DNA from: Lactarius indigo
Taxonomy: Eukaryota > Basidiomycota > Agaricomycetes > Russulales > Russulaceae
Assembly: GCA_025766275.1 (NCBI GenBank)
Contig: JAFKAC010000081.1
Location: 124,001 to 188,000 of the forward strand
DNA: 64,000 bases
Direction of reading: 5' to 3'
Part shown: positions 15,754 through 27,890 of the stretch, in pieces
How the letters are laid out: each line of letters begins with the position of its first letter
Numbering within the stretch: position 1 is the stretch's first letter
The notes under the pieces: model-generated
What the model was told of the DNA's origin: nothing
The model's database searches: none
The model's input: the letters and a program-made list of their open reading frames with translations, nothing else
Translations under genes and position numbers: made by a program

Positions 15754-17520
15754 TTTGCGCTTGGTGAGGACCTTCACAACGGCGATCTTGATGATGCCAG
15801 CGGTGCTCTCGGACTCACTTCGCGACAGCGTGGCTGTGACGGCGAGGCGGATGCTCAGGCGCGCCTCTACGAGCTCCTGCTCGCGCAACCGCTGTGCGTA
15901 CGTGATCCACACGCCTTGCGCAATCGCCTCGTGAACAATATCCTGCAGCAGGCGTTCCTCGCCCACTATGTCGAACGAGGGTGCATTGCGCGGTGCAGTG
16001 AGCGCGGAGTTCAGCGGTTTTGCAGACGCGGGTATGTATGCGGACGGAGTCGCCGCAGAACGCAGGTAGATATGGGTGATGACTCCGACGATCAGGGAAG
16101 TGGCATGCGAGGGGATCCTCGACCCGGTCAAGAACGGCCCGGATCGCGCGCACGTTTTCCTGCAGCGTGCTCAGAATCGATGGCGTGCTCCGCAGGGTGT
16201 TGATCCCTTCCGAGGTGGAGATCACTGGGACTACTGCAGAGAGGACAACAGATGTGTCGTTGATGCGCCGGTAATCTACGACGATAAGCCATCCGGCGCA
16301 GAAACTGCCCGATGAATTCGGCCTGCCCTTCGGCAACCGATCCGACGATCGCGTCTATTTGCGTGGCCTGCGACATGCAGTTGAGTTGAGCCGACAAGGC
16401 AAACAAATGAGACGCATACGGGGACGTTATATGATTCTGAAAGACTGCATCCGGTTTGTCCCACTGTTACGAAGGAACTACTCTTATCAAGAACGCGACG
16501 AGAATGAGAGAATACTTGTACTCATGCCTCAGCTCGATCTATTCATGAGGTCAGAATGCGACCATACTGTCTCGTACCACGCACAACTTACGAATCGCCT
16601 TGGTTATAATGTCTTGTAAGATGTTCGCAAGGTTTCCGATGTTCTTTTTCGATGCTCAGGAGCACATCTTCGAGACTTTTGAGGTCATTGTGACCGACCT
16701 AGCGAATGGTAGAACGCGACCATTTGTGAGCCCATCTAGATGGCAAAATTAATATCCCAGTCCGCAACAATGATGTCTTCGCGTTTTGCAACGGTATAGG
16801 TCACGCAGGGTATCGTCTGCGGTACAGAACTTAGGCCTCTGTACCGAGGAAGTTCGGTATGTCGCACCCAAGATCCATGTGGACATCTGCAAAATCGAAG
16901 CCGTTCATCACTGTAAAGGGCATCGACAGCACACGGACGCACCAATAGTACCGTAGAGTCTAGGAGAACCGCAGCTACCGACGCCATATTTTCAGAAGGT
17001 CTCCATCGCGCGCAGTGTGATAGTTTCTGCCTGGGCCTATTTGCACCAGAGACCACGAATACAGAGGCGAGATCGAACTGTTCATCTGGAGTGAGCGGGG
17101 CACCTAAGAGGGCTCTGGTGTTCGTTTCATCCACGAGCTCAGTGATCTCCTGTCGCGTTAGTGTAGGCCAGCGGAGAGACAGTCGGCGGACAGACATTTT
17201 CAGAAAATTGAATAAAGCGCTTTCCGTCATTGCCTGCGCGGGTACGGGACTGAAGGAAGATGGAAATGGTGAAGAGGTCCAAGAGGACAGGGACCGTTCT
17301 CGTGGGAAGACTGGTGTAGCGAGCAATGTCATGGGACCCAGGCATTTTTATTTTATTTAAAAAAAAAACGGACTCTGCCTGTGAGAGAACATGGTCCGGA
17401 AATGCGAAGAGGAGCTCGAGCACGGAAGCGGCTGAGCCATTTATTGTGGTGGTCTTGGTGGGAGTGAGTGAATGCAAAGTAAGCATGAGTCCCAATCCCG
17501 ACAGAGTTTGTCGCGTTCTG
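15754..17520 (-). pseudogene. LCB1-like serine palmitoyltransferase subunit, decayed copy 1
   Basis: Minus-strand fragments in several frames line up in the order expected for LCB1, the first subunit of serine palmitoyltransferase (sphingolipid synthesis, ER membrane). From N to C: FLQSRTRAG (about 17260), EITELVDE, LTPDEQFDLASVFVVSGAN, REDIIVADWDINFAI (about 16740), FCAGWLIVVDYRRIN, TSEGINTLRSTPSILSTLQ (about 16200), and the C-terminus LSIRLAVTATLSRSESE..IIKIAVVKVLTKRK (15760-15850). Frameshifts and missing segments rule out a product. It lies tail to tail with NLR-1, as do the other LCB1 relics with their NLR copies. LCB1 identity rests on remembered family motifs. Confidence 0.7.
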
Positions 17521-17529
17521 CGGTGCTCG

Positions 17530-18240
17530 CTCGGAGTCCAACTCAAGATTGTCTCTCTCCTTTCCTAATTTGGGCACTTATCCTATCTGTAATTTTTTGC
17601 TACAAACACTGTATGATATTGGCATCTGAGCTGCCACCGCAAGCAGCATTGGCAGTACAGTACTAATGCGCGTACAGTGTTTTTATTTATGTTGTGGAGA
17701 ACTGACCTGGGTGCGCTTGAATACAAATACGGTATATCCCACGAGCGTTAATCCTGTTTTTTCAAGGGGCCTTTTCTTTTCATATGGTCATGCGATAGAA
17801 TGCTTGGTAGTTCAACATTCAACTTGTGCTCTTTCCTTACTTGCGAGTTGGTGGGAATGAGTCAGACCGCATTGGGTGTGCTTGACGGGTATATCTGCGG
17901 CAGTTGCTCATCTTCCGTGCGATACACGTGACCCTGGCGTTTCTCGCCGGTCCGTGACTGACAGCCGAACGACTGTGCGCGTGGTATCCCTGGGTTTTAT
18001 GCTTCAATGCTGCGGGGATAGACATTGAGTGAATGTTAATTGAATTACAAGGTTGCGAGCGTTCAAAAATATACTTTTTAGATTTCGGTCTTAAAATCTT
18101 TGGGCTGTCTTGCCGGGAGGGAGCAAGCGAGCATCCACAGTTGACCCTACATCACCGGAGGTGTCGTCCTCAGCCAAACCAGCGATAGGGGTGCGCGGCA
18201 TAGTTATCGATCCTATAAACCTCAGCACAAGGACTAGTGC
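17530..18240. other. Gene-free stretch
   Basis: Only short ORFs without resemblance to known families. The left part is related to 34800-35150, downstream of the second LCB1 relic, and so belongs to the duplicated unit. Confidence 0.5.
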
Positions 18241-18267
18241 CAAAAAAAAAAAAAAGCACTGGTGCGC
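18232..18267. other. Small hairpin with A-rich loop
   Basis: ACTAGTGC, a run of A, then GCACTGGT forms an 8-bp stem with one mismatch. It lies exactly where the ILV6 relic loses homology, so it may mark a breakpoint or the end of a small inserted element. Confidence 0.35.
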
Positions 18268-19320
18268 GCTGATTCGATGATCCCAATCGGCTTGACGAGG
18301 GCAAGGGCCGCCTCGACGCGCGCCATCTTCCCCGCAATCTCCACGATCACGCTATGATCGTCCGCGTCTATCAACCGAGAGCCAAACTGATCCGCGAGCA
18401 CGTGCAACGAGTGCAGATGCTGATGCCGCTGGCACAGCGCCTCGTTCGGCGTAAGCAGCTTCCCGCCCTCCTCTCCCTCCGTGGGCGCGTGGACTCCTCA
18501 AATTAGCGCGCGAGGGCCATCTCGCGCTTGGGCTTGGGCTGTTCGGCGTGGGTGCGGTGCGCGGCTCGTGCGATGGCCCGCCTTCGAGCTGGTCCTCGAG
18601 GTACTCGGGCCCGAGGATGGATACTTTGACGAGGAGGAGCTCGCGCGAAGTCGTGCGCGTCTCGGTGTAGTCTAGCACGGCCCACACTGGTACCTATGCA
18701 GAAGAGGAGTTTTTGAGGGAGAGATGTTATTGGAAGGGGAGGGAGAAACGCACGAGGTCCTCAAGCTGTCGGTGTGCTTGCTCGACGACGCCATCTTGCC
18801 CGCTGATGACGATGCATATGCGGCTTAGGTCCCGTATCTCGGTGCGGCATACGACGAGTCGATGTTGAATCCGCGCCCGGCAAGGATCCCAGATACGCGC
18901 GACAGCACACCAGGCTCGTTCTGGACGAGACAGTTAAGCACATACCTAGGCAATACGTTTCATCAGCCCCATGGAATGAAAGAAATACAATAGTAAATCC
19001 GTGGCTGTACAGGAAAACCGAAATGAAAGCGAGTAAAAAAGTACCACTTACTTTTTGTAGGGCTGAAGGTTTGGTAGAAGCGTGTTGTAGAGGATGTTCG
19101 TCACAGCCTTTTCTGCAGACCGTAGCCGCGGGAGGTCCATCTTCGGAAGGGGCGGCGGCCTGACCTTATGTGACGTCTTGTAGTCGAGGGCGGACGTCGA
19201 GTCGTCGATCGGAGGTGGGGGCTTAGGAGGGGTCCCATCGGATAGGATGCGCAGCATCGGGGATAGCCCCCGCGTCGTAGAGAGGGCTCTTGAGACTACG
19301 CGAGTCCGAGCAGCGAGCAT
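18262..19320 (-). pseudogene. ILV6-like acetolactate synthase regulatory subunit, decayed
   Basis: On the minus strand an ATG at 19320 opens a mitochondrial-leader-like N-terminus (LAARTRVVSRALSTTRGL). Then follow an ACT domain in pieces (NCLVQNEPGVLSRVSGILAG, then after a frame change CRTEIRDLSRICIVISGQD and QAHRQLEDLV), WAVLDYTETRTTSRELLLVK, SILGPEYLEDQL, and HSVIVEIAGK...ALALVKPIGIIESA. These are hallmarks of the regulatory subunit of acetolactate synthase (branched-chain amino acid synthesis, mitochondrion). Lesions seen: a small deletion near 18855 that shifts frame, an in-frame TAA near 18505, a further frameshift near 18480, and loss of the C-terminus at about 18260. I infer a pseudogene; an intact ILV6 should exist elsewhere. 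Confidence 0.7.
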
Positions 19321-20111
19321 TTTTCTAAGGAATTTTGTGTCTGCTACAACATCAGAAGGTCTTTGGTGAAGAAGATGCGAGTGGGAACGTTGCCCCTGGA
19401 CTCGCCGGGTGATCGCGCTTACGGAATATCAACCGTCTATACTCTATACGACTCTAACCACGAAACAAGCATCCAGTATGGCTGCTATACAAGACCAGAA
19501 AACGTCCTCGGATTCGTGCGTAAAACGATGGCCATCCACCCGTGACTTGATAATGACCCACTACTCCAGCCCGGGTCCCTCAGCATCGCAAAATACACGT
19601 ATTCCGGTCCTATCGTCCTTGGACAGCCATCCAGACGCCGAACCGCAGGAAGGCCCATCTCAGCTCCGTGTTGAGGTGACGGGTATGTACTTGAATCCTG
19701 ACCTCTTGATTCCCCGATAAGCATTTAAATTTCTTTTTCAGTCCTCCGGGCACACAATGTTCCTAATCTCAAGAACATTTTTGGCCTAAAGTTCTTTGTT
19801 ACTGTCGCCAGTCAGGTGACAGAAAAGAAGACACCAAGTGTTTCGGTTAGTAAGAGGAGGACAGCGAGGTGGGGCGAGAGCCTTGGTCCCTTGTAAGACA
19901 TCGTTTTATAATCCTCTTCTTCGGCTGAGAGATCTGTTTAGCATTCTACAACCGTCTACACCTCTTATACTCCGTCTTTTTGCGAAACGGGTCGGACGTC
20001 GAGACACCCTTATTGGATCGCATGAGATGATACCTGTCGAATCCCAGACTGGTTCGTTTCACTTTCGTCTCTTGTTAGAAACCTCGCTTGTTCGACTAGC
20101 TAACGTCTCGG
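19321..20111. other. Upstream region of the NACHT-WD40 gene
   Basis: No clear gene. An upstream coding exon of the NACHT-WD40 gene may lie between 19838 and 20100, since the first ATG I use (20112) has open frame before it; this cannot be settled by eye. Confidence 0.4.
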
Positions 20112-23100
20112 GTGATAGACACTCCTTTTGTCCTCACCAATGGCGACAGACAGGCTGGACAATCGAACCAGCTGGTCACGCTCTACTTGACAGTCTCTGT
20201 GTCGCCGAACACAATTTCCTATCCGATCTCGCCCATCAATGCCCCCGATCTCCAATCGACCAATATCAACGACTCGCCTTCTGGAGAAGCTGGGAAGCCC
20301 TCTCTACCCCAGGGTCCCACGAATCCTACTCGTTCCACCATCGCCACTGGCGCTGAAGCTCTCTCACCTGAGAATGCTCTCCATGGCGCCGGCGAAGCTT
20401 TGGCGGCAATTAATCTCTCAGATACATGGGAGGGTGCTCTTGGGAGGATAAAGTGGGTGATGGATACAGTGAGCCCAGTTGCAGAAGTGCGTTGCGATCC
20501 CCTTGCTGCCAATCCTTGACCGAGCAGAATTTCGTCCTCAGCTCAACTCGTATGCAAAAATGGCACATGGCCTGCTTTTTGCGATCCCAAAAGTGAGCTC
20601 TTCGCGCTATTCTCCAGTTGAAATGTTTATGGAGTGTTTATTTGGACGCTAGACCCTCCTAGAACAGTTTCAACGCGATGACAACATCCGAACCTTGCTT
20701 GCCGCTATGCACGATTCCTTTGATTTCGCAAACCAGGAGGACCGTTTTAAAGCTATCAGCCGTGATTCCAAGCAGGCTCAAATCCTCACGCTCATGTTGC
20801 AGCATGTCTGTAATTGCTGTGACTTTATCCGATCATACGCGAAGGATTCGCAGTTCTGTACGTAATCATTACCCATTTCAGTGGCCGACGTAAACATGCG
20901 ATTTTCAGGGAAGCGAATGTTGAAGAATATAGGTGGTCAAGTTAACAAACAAATCGAGGACTTCCGAACCACCCTTCTCGAACTCCACAAGGCGTTATTA
21001 GACGAGGCCACCATCACTACAGAGATAACCGCACTCCAAATTCTGGATGATGTAGGAATCATTTCGAGTCGGCTTAACGGGATGACTACGCAGCTGAAGT
21101 GGGTGTCCAGCCAAGTGTCAGACGCCGGTACGTAATCCTGGTACTTTGAACGCTATCAATCTGACAATCGTAATAGAACTGGATAGAAAAATCGGAGAAA
21201 TCCCATATGGGACAGGTTCACGATTCGCGCCAGACAAAGGCTGTCTTACGGGAACACGCACGGCGTTCCTGGACTTCATCGTCAATTGGGTGAACGATCC
21301 CGCTTCGGAGCGTTGTCTCGTTCTTTTGGGGCAAGCTGGCACGGGAAAGTCATCGATTGCGCATGAGATCGCACGTCGCTTCGACAAAATCCATCGTCTT
21401 ACGTCATCGTTTATCTTTTTACGGAAGGAGCAATCCAAACGGGAAGCTTACCACCTCTTCACGACACTTGCTCGCGACCTCTCCGACCGCTATCCTTCGT
21501 TTAAAGCCGCGCTTGGAGGGGTTGTGAAGGACAATTCCTCTCTTCGAGCCGGCACACGTGACTATGATACCCTGTTTCGATCCCTTATCCTGGAACCGCT
21601 TAAGGACTTACACATCGTCGGCCCTATACTTGTCGTAATCGATGCCCTGGACGAGAGTGGGGATGCAACCGGTAGAACTGGATTACACACGTTCCTCGCT
21701 AAGAACCTCATTGGACTTCCATCGAACTTCCGTGTACTCATTACCTCGCGGCCAGAGGACGACATCGAGTCGGCGCTAGTTGGGGCGCCATCAGTCAGGA
21801 TCAAACGCATGAACGATTCTGAGCTGGCCACCAAAGTGCATGACGATATTGTCGCCTTTCTAAGGGAGAAGCTCCCATCGGAGGAGTTCAGAGGGTACGG
21901 CGACGATCTGGCAATAAAGGCGGAGGGTTTGTTTCAGTGGGCAGCAGTTGCCAGTCAAATCATCCTAGATCCTCCCGGGCGCTTTGGTTTTAACAGGAAA
22001 AAGGTTATAAGCCATCTTTTACAACCCAGTGCAAACCGCGGTGGACAAGACCCCTTGGATGAACTATACAAGGAAGTCCTTGAAGCATACTTCTCAGATC
22101 GGGAAGCGCGACTCCTATTTCGCGCTGTCGTGGGACAGTTCCTCGCTGCAATTGAACCCCTCAGTATCCGCTCATTAACTACTTTACGGCGACACGCCTC
22201 CGACGACGACGACGACGACGACGGTGATGCCGTTGTTATATTGCTCCGTCGCCTTGGCTCACTGTTGGGTAATGTCAATTCAACCGATGAAAATCTTCCC
22301 ATCATTCCTCTTCACACGTCATTCCGCGATTTCCTCACAAATAAAGAGAAGAGCGGCGATTTTTGGATCGACCTTCATGACGCTCACCATCAATTGGCCC
22401 ATTCCTGTCTCGGTATACTGCTCAAAGATCTCAAATTCAACATCTGCGATCTCGAAACGTCATATCTTGCCAACAAGGATGTCACAGACCTTAGATCCCG
22501 CGTTGACAAACACATCCCACCTGCTCTGTTATACGCGTGTTATTTTTGGGACGATCATATGGAACACATTGGCTTCGAAATCGGTCTGTTTGAAAGACTT
22601 CGAAGTTTCTTCTTGAAGAAACTTCTGTTTTGGTTGGAGGCCCTCAGCTTGACCAGCAATATGCGTCTTGCTTCTGCAGCGTTCTCGACTATAAACATGT
22701 GGTTAGCCTCTGATCAAGCTCGTGAACAAGTTGTAAGTACAATCGCTGATTTAACGAGGAAGGCGAACAACTAATAACTACGATCGCAACAGGTTTCTCC
22801 GACGAAACTAGAGGAATTGAGGTCGTTGGTCAACGATGCCTCTGTATTTATACGGCATTTCGGGATGGCCATGGCAAAGAGTGCTCCACATGTCTATATT
22901 TCTGCTTTACCATTTGCGCCGTCTCGTTCTCCTATCTCTGCACATTATTCAAGCTCATTTCCTCGAATCTTACGGATGAAACGTGGGCGATTTTCTCATT
23001 GGCCATCATCAGAGATGGTGATTCCGATTGTTGGGGTCTGGGTTCTCTCCGTTGCAATCTCACCGGATGGCCAGCGCATCGTCTCAGGCTCGGACGATGG

Positions 23101-25162
23101 AACAATTCGTGTGTGGAACGCCACCACGGGAGAGATGGAGGCAGGCCTGTTTACTGGTCACACGGATTTGGTCGAGTCTGTGGGATTCTCTCCAGATGGC
23201 CAGCGTATCGTCTCAGGCTCGGACGATAGAACAATCCGTGTGTGGAACGCCACCACGGGAGAGACGGAGGCAGGCCCGTTTATTGGTCACACGGATTCGG
23301 TCAAGTCTGTAGGATTCTCGCCAGATGGCCAGCGCATCGTCTCAAGCTCTTACGATCGAACAATTCGGGTGTGGAACGCCACCACGGGAGAGACAGAGGT
23401 GGGCCCGTTTATTGGTCACACGGCTTCGGTCGGGTCTGTGGGATTCTCTCCAGATGGCCGGCGTATCGTCTCAGGCTCGGAAGATCAAACAATTCGTGTG
23501 TGGAACGCCACCACGGGAGAGATGGAGGCAGGCCCGTTTACTGGTCACACGTATTCGGTCAAGTCTGTAGGATTCTCTCCAGATGGCCAGCGTATCGTCT
23601 CAGGGTCTTATGATGGAACTATTCGGGTGTGGAACGCCACCACGGGAGAGACGGAGGCAGGCCCATTTACTGGTCACACGGATTCGGTCGGGTCTGTAGG
23701 ATTCTCACCAGATGGCCAGCGTATCGTCTCAGGCTCTTCCGATAAAACAATCCGTGTGTGGAACGCCACCACGGGAGAGACAGAGGCAGGCCCGTTTACT
23801 GGTCACACGTATTCGGTCGAGTCTGTGGGATTCTCTCCAGATGGCCAGCGTATCGTTTCAGGCTCTTCCGATGAAACAATCCGTGTTTGGAACGCCACCG
23901 CGGGAGAGACAGAGGCAGGCCCGTTTACTGGTCACACGTATTCGGTCAAGTCTGTAGGATTCTCTCCAGATGGCCAGCGTATCGTTTCAGGCTCTTACGA
24001 TCGAACGATTCGTGTGTGGAACGCCGCGACGGGAGAGGCAGAGGCAGACATGTTTACTGGTCACATGTCTTTTGTCATGTCTGTGGGATTCTCTCCAGAT
24101 GGCCAGCGTATCATCTCAGGCTCGGACGATGGAACAATTCGGGTGTGGAACGCCACCACAGGAGAGATGGAGGCGGGCCCTTTTACTGGTCACACGTATT
24201 CGGTCGAGTCTGTGGGGTTCTCGCCAGATGGCCAGCGCATCGTCTCAGGCTCTTCCAATGGAACAATTCGTGTGTGGAACGCCACCACGGGAGAGATGGA
24301 GGCGGGCCCGTTTACTGGTCACACGTCTTCGGTCAAGTCTGTGGGATTCTCTCCAGATGGCCGGCGTATCGTCTCAGGCTCTTTCGATCGAACAATTCGT
24401 GTGTGGAACGCCACCACGGGAGAGACGGAGGCGGGCCCGTTTATTGGTCACACGGATTCGGTCAAGTCTGTGGGATTCTCTCCAGATGGCCGGCGTATCG
24501 TCTCAGGCTCTTACGATCGAACAATTCGTGTGTGGAACGCCACCACGGGAGAGACGGAGGCGGGCCCGTTTACTGGTCACATGTCTTTTGTCAGGTCTGT
24601 GGGATTCTCGCCAGATGGCCAGCGCATCGTCTCAGGCTCTTCCAATGGAACGATTCGTGTGTGGAACGCCACCACGGGAGAGACAGAGGCGGGCCCGTTT
24701 ATTGGTCACACGGATTTGGTTGAGTCTGTGGGATTCTCGCCAGATGGCCAGCGCATCGTCTCAGGCTCGGACGATGGGACAATTCGTGTGTGGAACGCCA
24801 CCACGGGAGAGACAGAGGCAGGCCCGTTTATTGGTCACACGGATTCGGTTGAGTCTGTGGGATTCTCGCCAGATGGCCAGCGCATCGTCTCAGGCTCGCG
24901 CGATAGAACAATTCATATGTTGAACGCTACGACAGGAATTGCGGAAACTAAAAGCCACGTCGACTTCACTGATAGCTCCGTGATCACCGAGGAAGGATGG
25001 ATATGTGGGAGTGGAGGTGAACTCCTCATGTGGATCCCACAAGCGCATAGGGCAAATCTTCACCGCCCGAGTAATATTTGGGTTGCCGGCAAATATGAAA
25101 CCCGCCTCGATCTTTCGACTTTCGTACATGGGCAAAGTTGGATGACTTGTATTGACGTGTAG
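20112..25162 (+). CDS. NACHT-WD40 STAND protein (HET-E/HNWD type)
   Basis: Six exons fit one frame: 20112-20486, 20542-20592, 20653-20857, 20909-21127, 21177-22732 and 22793-25162 (1591 residues). All introns are GT-AG, 49-60 nt. The N-terminal 290 residues are helical (GAGEALAAINLSDTWEGALG, MLQHVCNCCDFIRSYAKDS). NACHT follows with Walker A GQAGTGKSS, Walker B LVVIDALDES, and FRVLITSRPEDDIESAL. A helical region leads to 14 nearly identical WD40 repeats of 43 residues and one degenerate final unit. STAND proteins of this plan are NTP-driven receptors; relatives control heterokaryon incompatibility in Podospora. A poly-Asp tract (22201-22224) lies after NACHT. No frame damage was found. The first exon is the least certain part. 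Confidence 0.85.
23050..24957 (+). repeat. 129-bp WD40 repeat array, 14 near-identical units plus one degenerate
   Basis: The unit encodes a constant core (SVGFSPDGQRIVSGS, TIRVWNATTGE, EAGPF, GHT). Variation is concentrated at the two or three residues after SGS (DDG, DDR, YDR, EDQ, SDK, SDE, SNG, FDR), at the residues after GHT (D, Y, A, S) and at the last residue before the next unit (K, E, G, M, R). The near identity means the array changes by recombination between units. Confidence 0.95.
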
Positions 25163-25402
25163 ATAGAACCCCTACAGTAATCCGTAGATTTTCTTTAAGC
25201 CATCTGAAGTGTAGTGTGACGTTGATAATATTAGCTCATTGAGGCGGACACGCTGACAACTCGGTCGGTCACAGGTGTGGTGTCGACGCTTTGCCACCAT
25301 GTAACGTGAGTTTGTCGAGCGATAAAATTCGCCGACACATACAGAATAGCCAGAAAAAGTAACTAGTTCATTGCGACGCCAACGGCCGTCTCCCACGGCA
25401 TC

Positions 25403-25845
25403 TTACGTGGACCGATTGACAAAAAACATGAGCAAAAATGCAACTGCGACGAGGACGACGCTCGATATCGTCAGGCACGTCGTCCCGAGTGCCTTCCCAC
25501 GGAAATCCCGCAGCCGCACACGCTCCCGTGTCATCACGTCCAGGTTCACACCCACTTTCTTCTCTGCGACGCAAAGCACCCCCTGGTCCGCCGCCAGCGC
25601 GACGGAGAAGTGCTCCGCGTTGCGCGGCAGTTGGCCTGCCATCTGTGCTAGCTGCGCCGCTAACTTCTCCTGAAGCGCCGTGCTGTTCCGCCAGTAGCGT
25701 AGATGCAGACGCCGAGTCGCCTCCGTGTTGCGTGCGCTGGTTGTAGACGGCATCCGATCCAGGGGGTGTCTGCGTCGGTAGGGTCTTCTGTCTGAGTGCC
25801 TCTAAGTCACTCAGAGCCGCCCTCCCATCATATGCCGCATAGTGT
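25403..25845 (-). pseudogene. USE1-like SNARE C-terminus, frameshifted
   Basis: The minus strand encodes LQEKLAAQLAQMAGQLPRN, then NAEHFSVALAADQGVL, a coiled SNARE-like segment, and a C-terminal membrane anchor (TCLTISSVVLVAVAFLLMFF) ending at a TAA at 25403-25405. The order and the pattern fit Use1, an ER SNARE for Golgi-to-ER transport. Upstream, DLEALRQKTLPTQTPPGSDA is in another frame, so there is a frameshift near 25690. The N-terminal half was not found. I infer a partial pseudogene; a split by an unseen intron is less likely. Confidence 0.55.
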
Positions 25846-26639
25846 ACTTGCTCAAAAAAACTAATTATTGATGACCGAGTCGATGGCCCGGGGGGAACAG
25901 TTGAAGTATGATATACTGCTTCACGAATAGGAAAAAGTGCCAGACGCGACGTACCGGTAGGCGTCTCCGCAGCTTGATTATCCGCTTATGCGCGCTAGAA
26001 ACAGGCCCTGTGACGGCCGCTGGTATGAACACGGAAAATGTGAGAAAATACAAGGGGACAAGATAAGGCATGCGCACCGCAGAGTCTTCATGGCAGCCTG
26101 AGCTAGAACGCTCAATGCTCTAAGTGCTTGAATGCCTCCCAATCAACGAAGTACGTCGGGACGCCAATAATCTGTCGTGCGTTCCTCGGATGCGCTGACC
26201 GCTGCCAGTTCTGGAGGCAGTGAGTCCAGAAAAAAGGTGGCCGTTCTGGGATGGAGGCGGAGAGAGCGGCGGGCCGGCTGTTGCTGATGAGTCAGAGCCA
26301 CCACCACGACTACACAGACCATGGTAGAAAGCTCAGCGATTCCCCCAACACTACCATCTGCGATACGGGAGACGTCTATGCCCGACAACATTCAACCTCA
26401 GGTCTACATCTATTCCCTCTTCAAGCGATAAAACTGTCGCTTTTTCCCACTCGCTCCTCGACATCACGGCGCGGGTCGCGCATTCTGTGACACTGCACTC
26501 GACCACAGCCGTGAACGACTCTAGGACAGTTTCGCTACTCCGGGAGCAGTCCACCGGACAGCACCTACTTTACCTGGTACCCCTTTTGTATATGATGCAC
26601 CCGCCGCTATCCAGGTTTCTCTGACCTCGCCTCAGTCCC
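25846..26639. other. Gene-free stretch
   Basis: Short ORFs on both strands only, none resembling a known family. It may hold remains of the 5' part of the USE1-like gene. Confidence 0.45.
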
Positions 26640-26714
26640 GTACACAGGTGGCGAAAACCATCAGCGCTGCCCAGGAGCGGAGACGCTCTGGCACGTGGTA
26701 TGATGGCCCTCTGA

Positions 26715-27890
26715 CTATTCAAGCACGCTGGAGCGCATCGGCGGCCTGGAGCTCTGCAGTTGGTATGCAAGCGTTCCCCGAGGCAGCCGCGGGACGCCCG
26801 TGCTCGGGGGGAAGGTGCTCGTATTGGACGCCGCGCTCATACCGGAGCCGACCTTGCGCGTGTCGTACGCCGCGTTGGCGGAGGGCCGCGATTCTCCATC
26901 CATGGATGCCTTCTTCTCCTAGCTAGTGAGCGGCGTTTCCAAAGGCGGGGACGGACGCAGACTACGCGACGCGCTGGGGTATCTGGCGCGTTCCGACGAA
27001 CTCGCCACACACGAGGGAAACGGGGGGGCTCGCTGGTTCAGCGAGGTAGATGTGCTCGTCAAGGAGCTTGGGAAATTCATTTGGGCAGAGGCCGCTTTCC
27101 TTACACAGTGCGTACCCTCCTTTTATCCACATCTCAAGTCTCTTTCCTTTTTCGACACCTTCGGTCCTTGCTCTCAAGCCAAAGTTCGTGCGAGCGAACG
27201 TGCTCATGCGCTCATGTTAAATCTGACAGGGTTACGAGAGCTTCGTCTGTTCCTCTCGACGTTCTTTTGCGCCATGGTCGCGCGTTGGGCCTTCCATATC
27301 TTCATTCCCCGACACTCTGCTTCCTTGTTTATCCTTCACCCTAGACTCATCTGTCTCCCCAGCATAGCGCTCCAGCTACTACATCCTCACAGACACAACC
27401 CCCTACAATCGAGATCCCATCTACTCATCTTAATAACTGCCTCAGCAGGGACCACCCCCCGATCTGTGTCACCCGTGCAACGCTGACTCTCGTACAACTA
27501 TCAGCGCTTCCACATACTCCGCCCTCCTCCGCTGATCCATTGCTATTTTGTTGTCCTTCGTTTCCGCTTGCCTCCAATGCGATCGGACTTTCGTATGATC
27601 TCCCATTTCCCACGGGTCCGGATGTCGGAAAGTACAGCTGGGTACTGGCTTTCGGTGCTGGGATCGTAATCAGCCGGTCTTGCATGTTGGAGATCGCGCC
27701 GGCGCTGCAACCCCACGGACTGTCATATCCAGGCACAGGGCCAAGCCTGTCTTTTGTTACGGGTAGCAGGGTGGATATGCTTGTTTGTATTCTATATCTA
27801 TATCTTTTCCTTAGTTGCTCAGCTGACGAGGTGGTACTTCAGTTGAACTTCGAATGCGCGTTATCATCGGAGCAATATACGGCCACATAA
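26715..27890 (+). pseudogene. Unrecognised gene remnant, possibly Mediator subunit 1-like
   Basis: Two pieces of plausible protein are visible: IGGLELCSWYASVP..VLVLDAALIPEPTLRVSYAALAEG (26730-26900), ended by TAG near 26921, and, continuing, GRRLRDALGYLARSDELATH and WFSEVDVLVKELGKF (26950-27080). Further on lies SYDLPFPTGPDVGKYSWVL (27590-27650). The spacing and the order (a beta-rich part, then a helical part naming a WF motif) remind me of fungal Med1, but the match is from memory and weak. Frame breaks suggest decay. Confidence 0.3.

Noticed and set aside
22999..24923. Long ORFs in the other two plus frames of the WD40 region
   Set aside because: They arise because the 129-bp unit is a multiple of three and lacks stops in those frames; the peptides are low-complexity copies of the repeat.
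23050..24957. Regular direct repeats resembling a CRISPR array
   Set aside because: The repeats are coding, contiguous and without unique spacers, in a eukaryotic gene.
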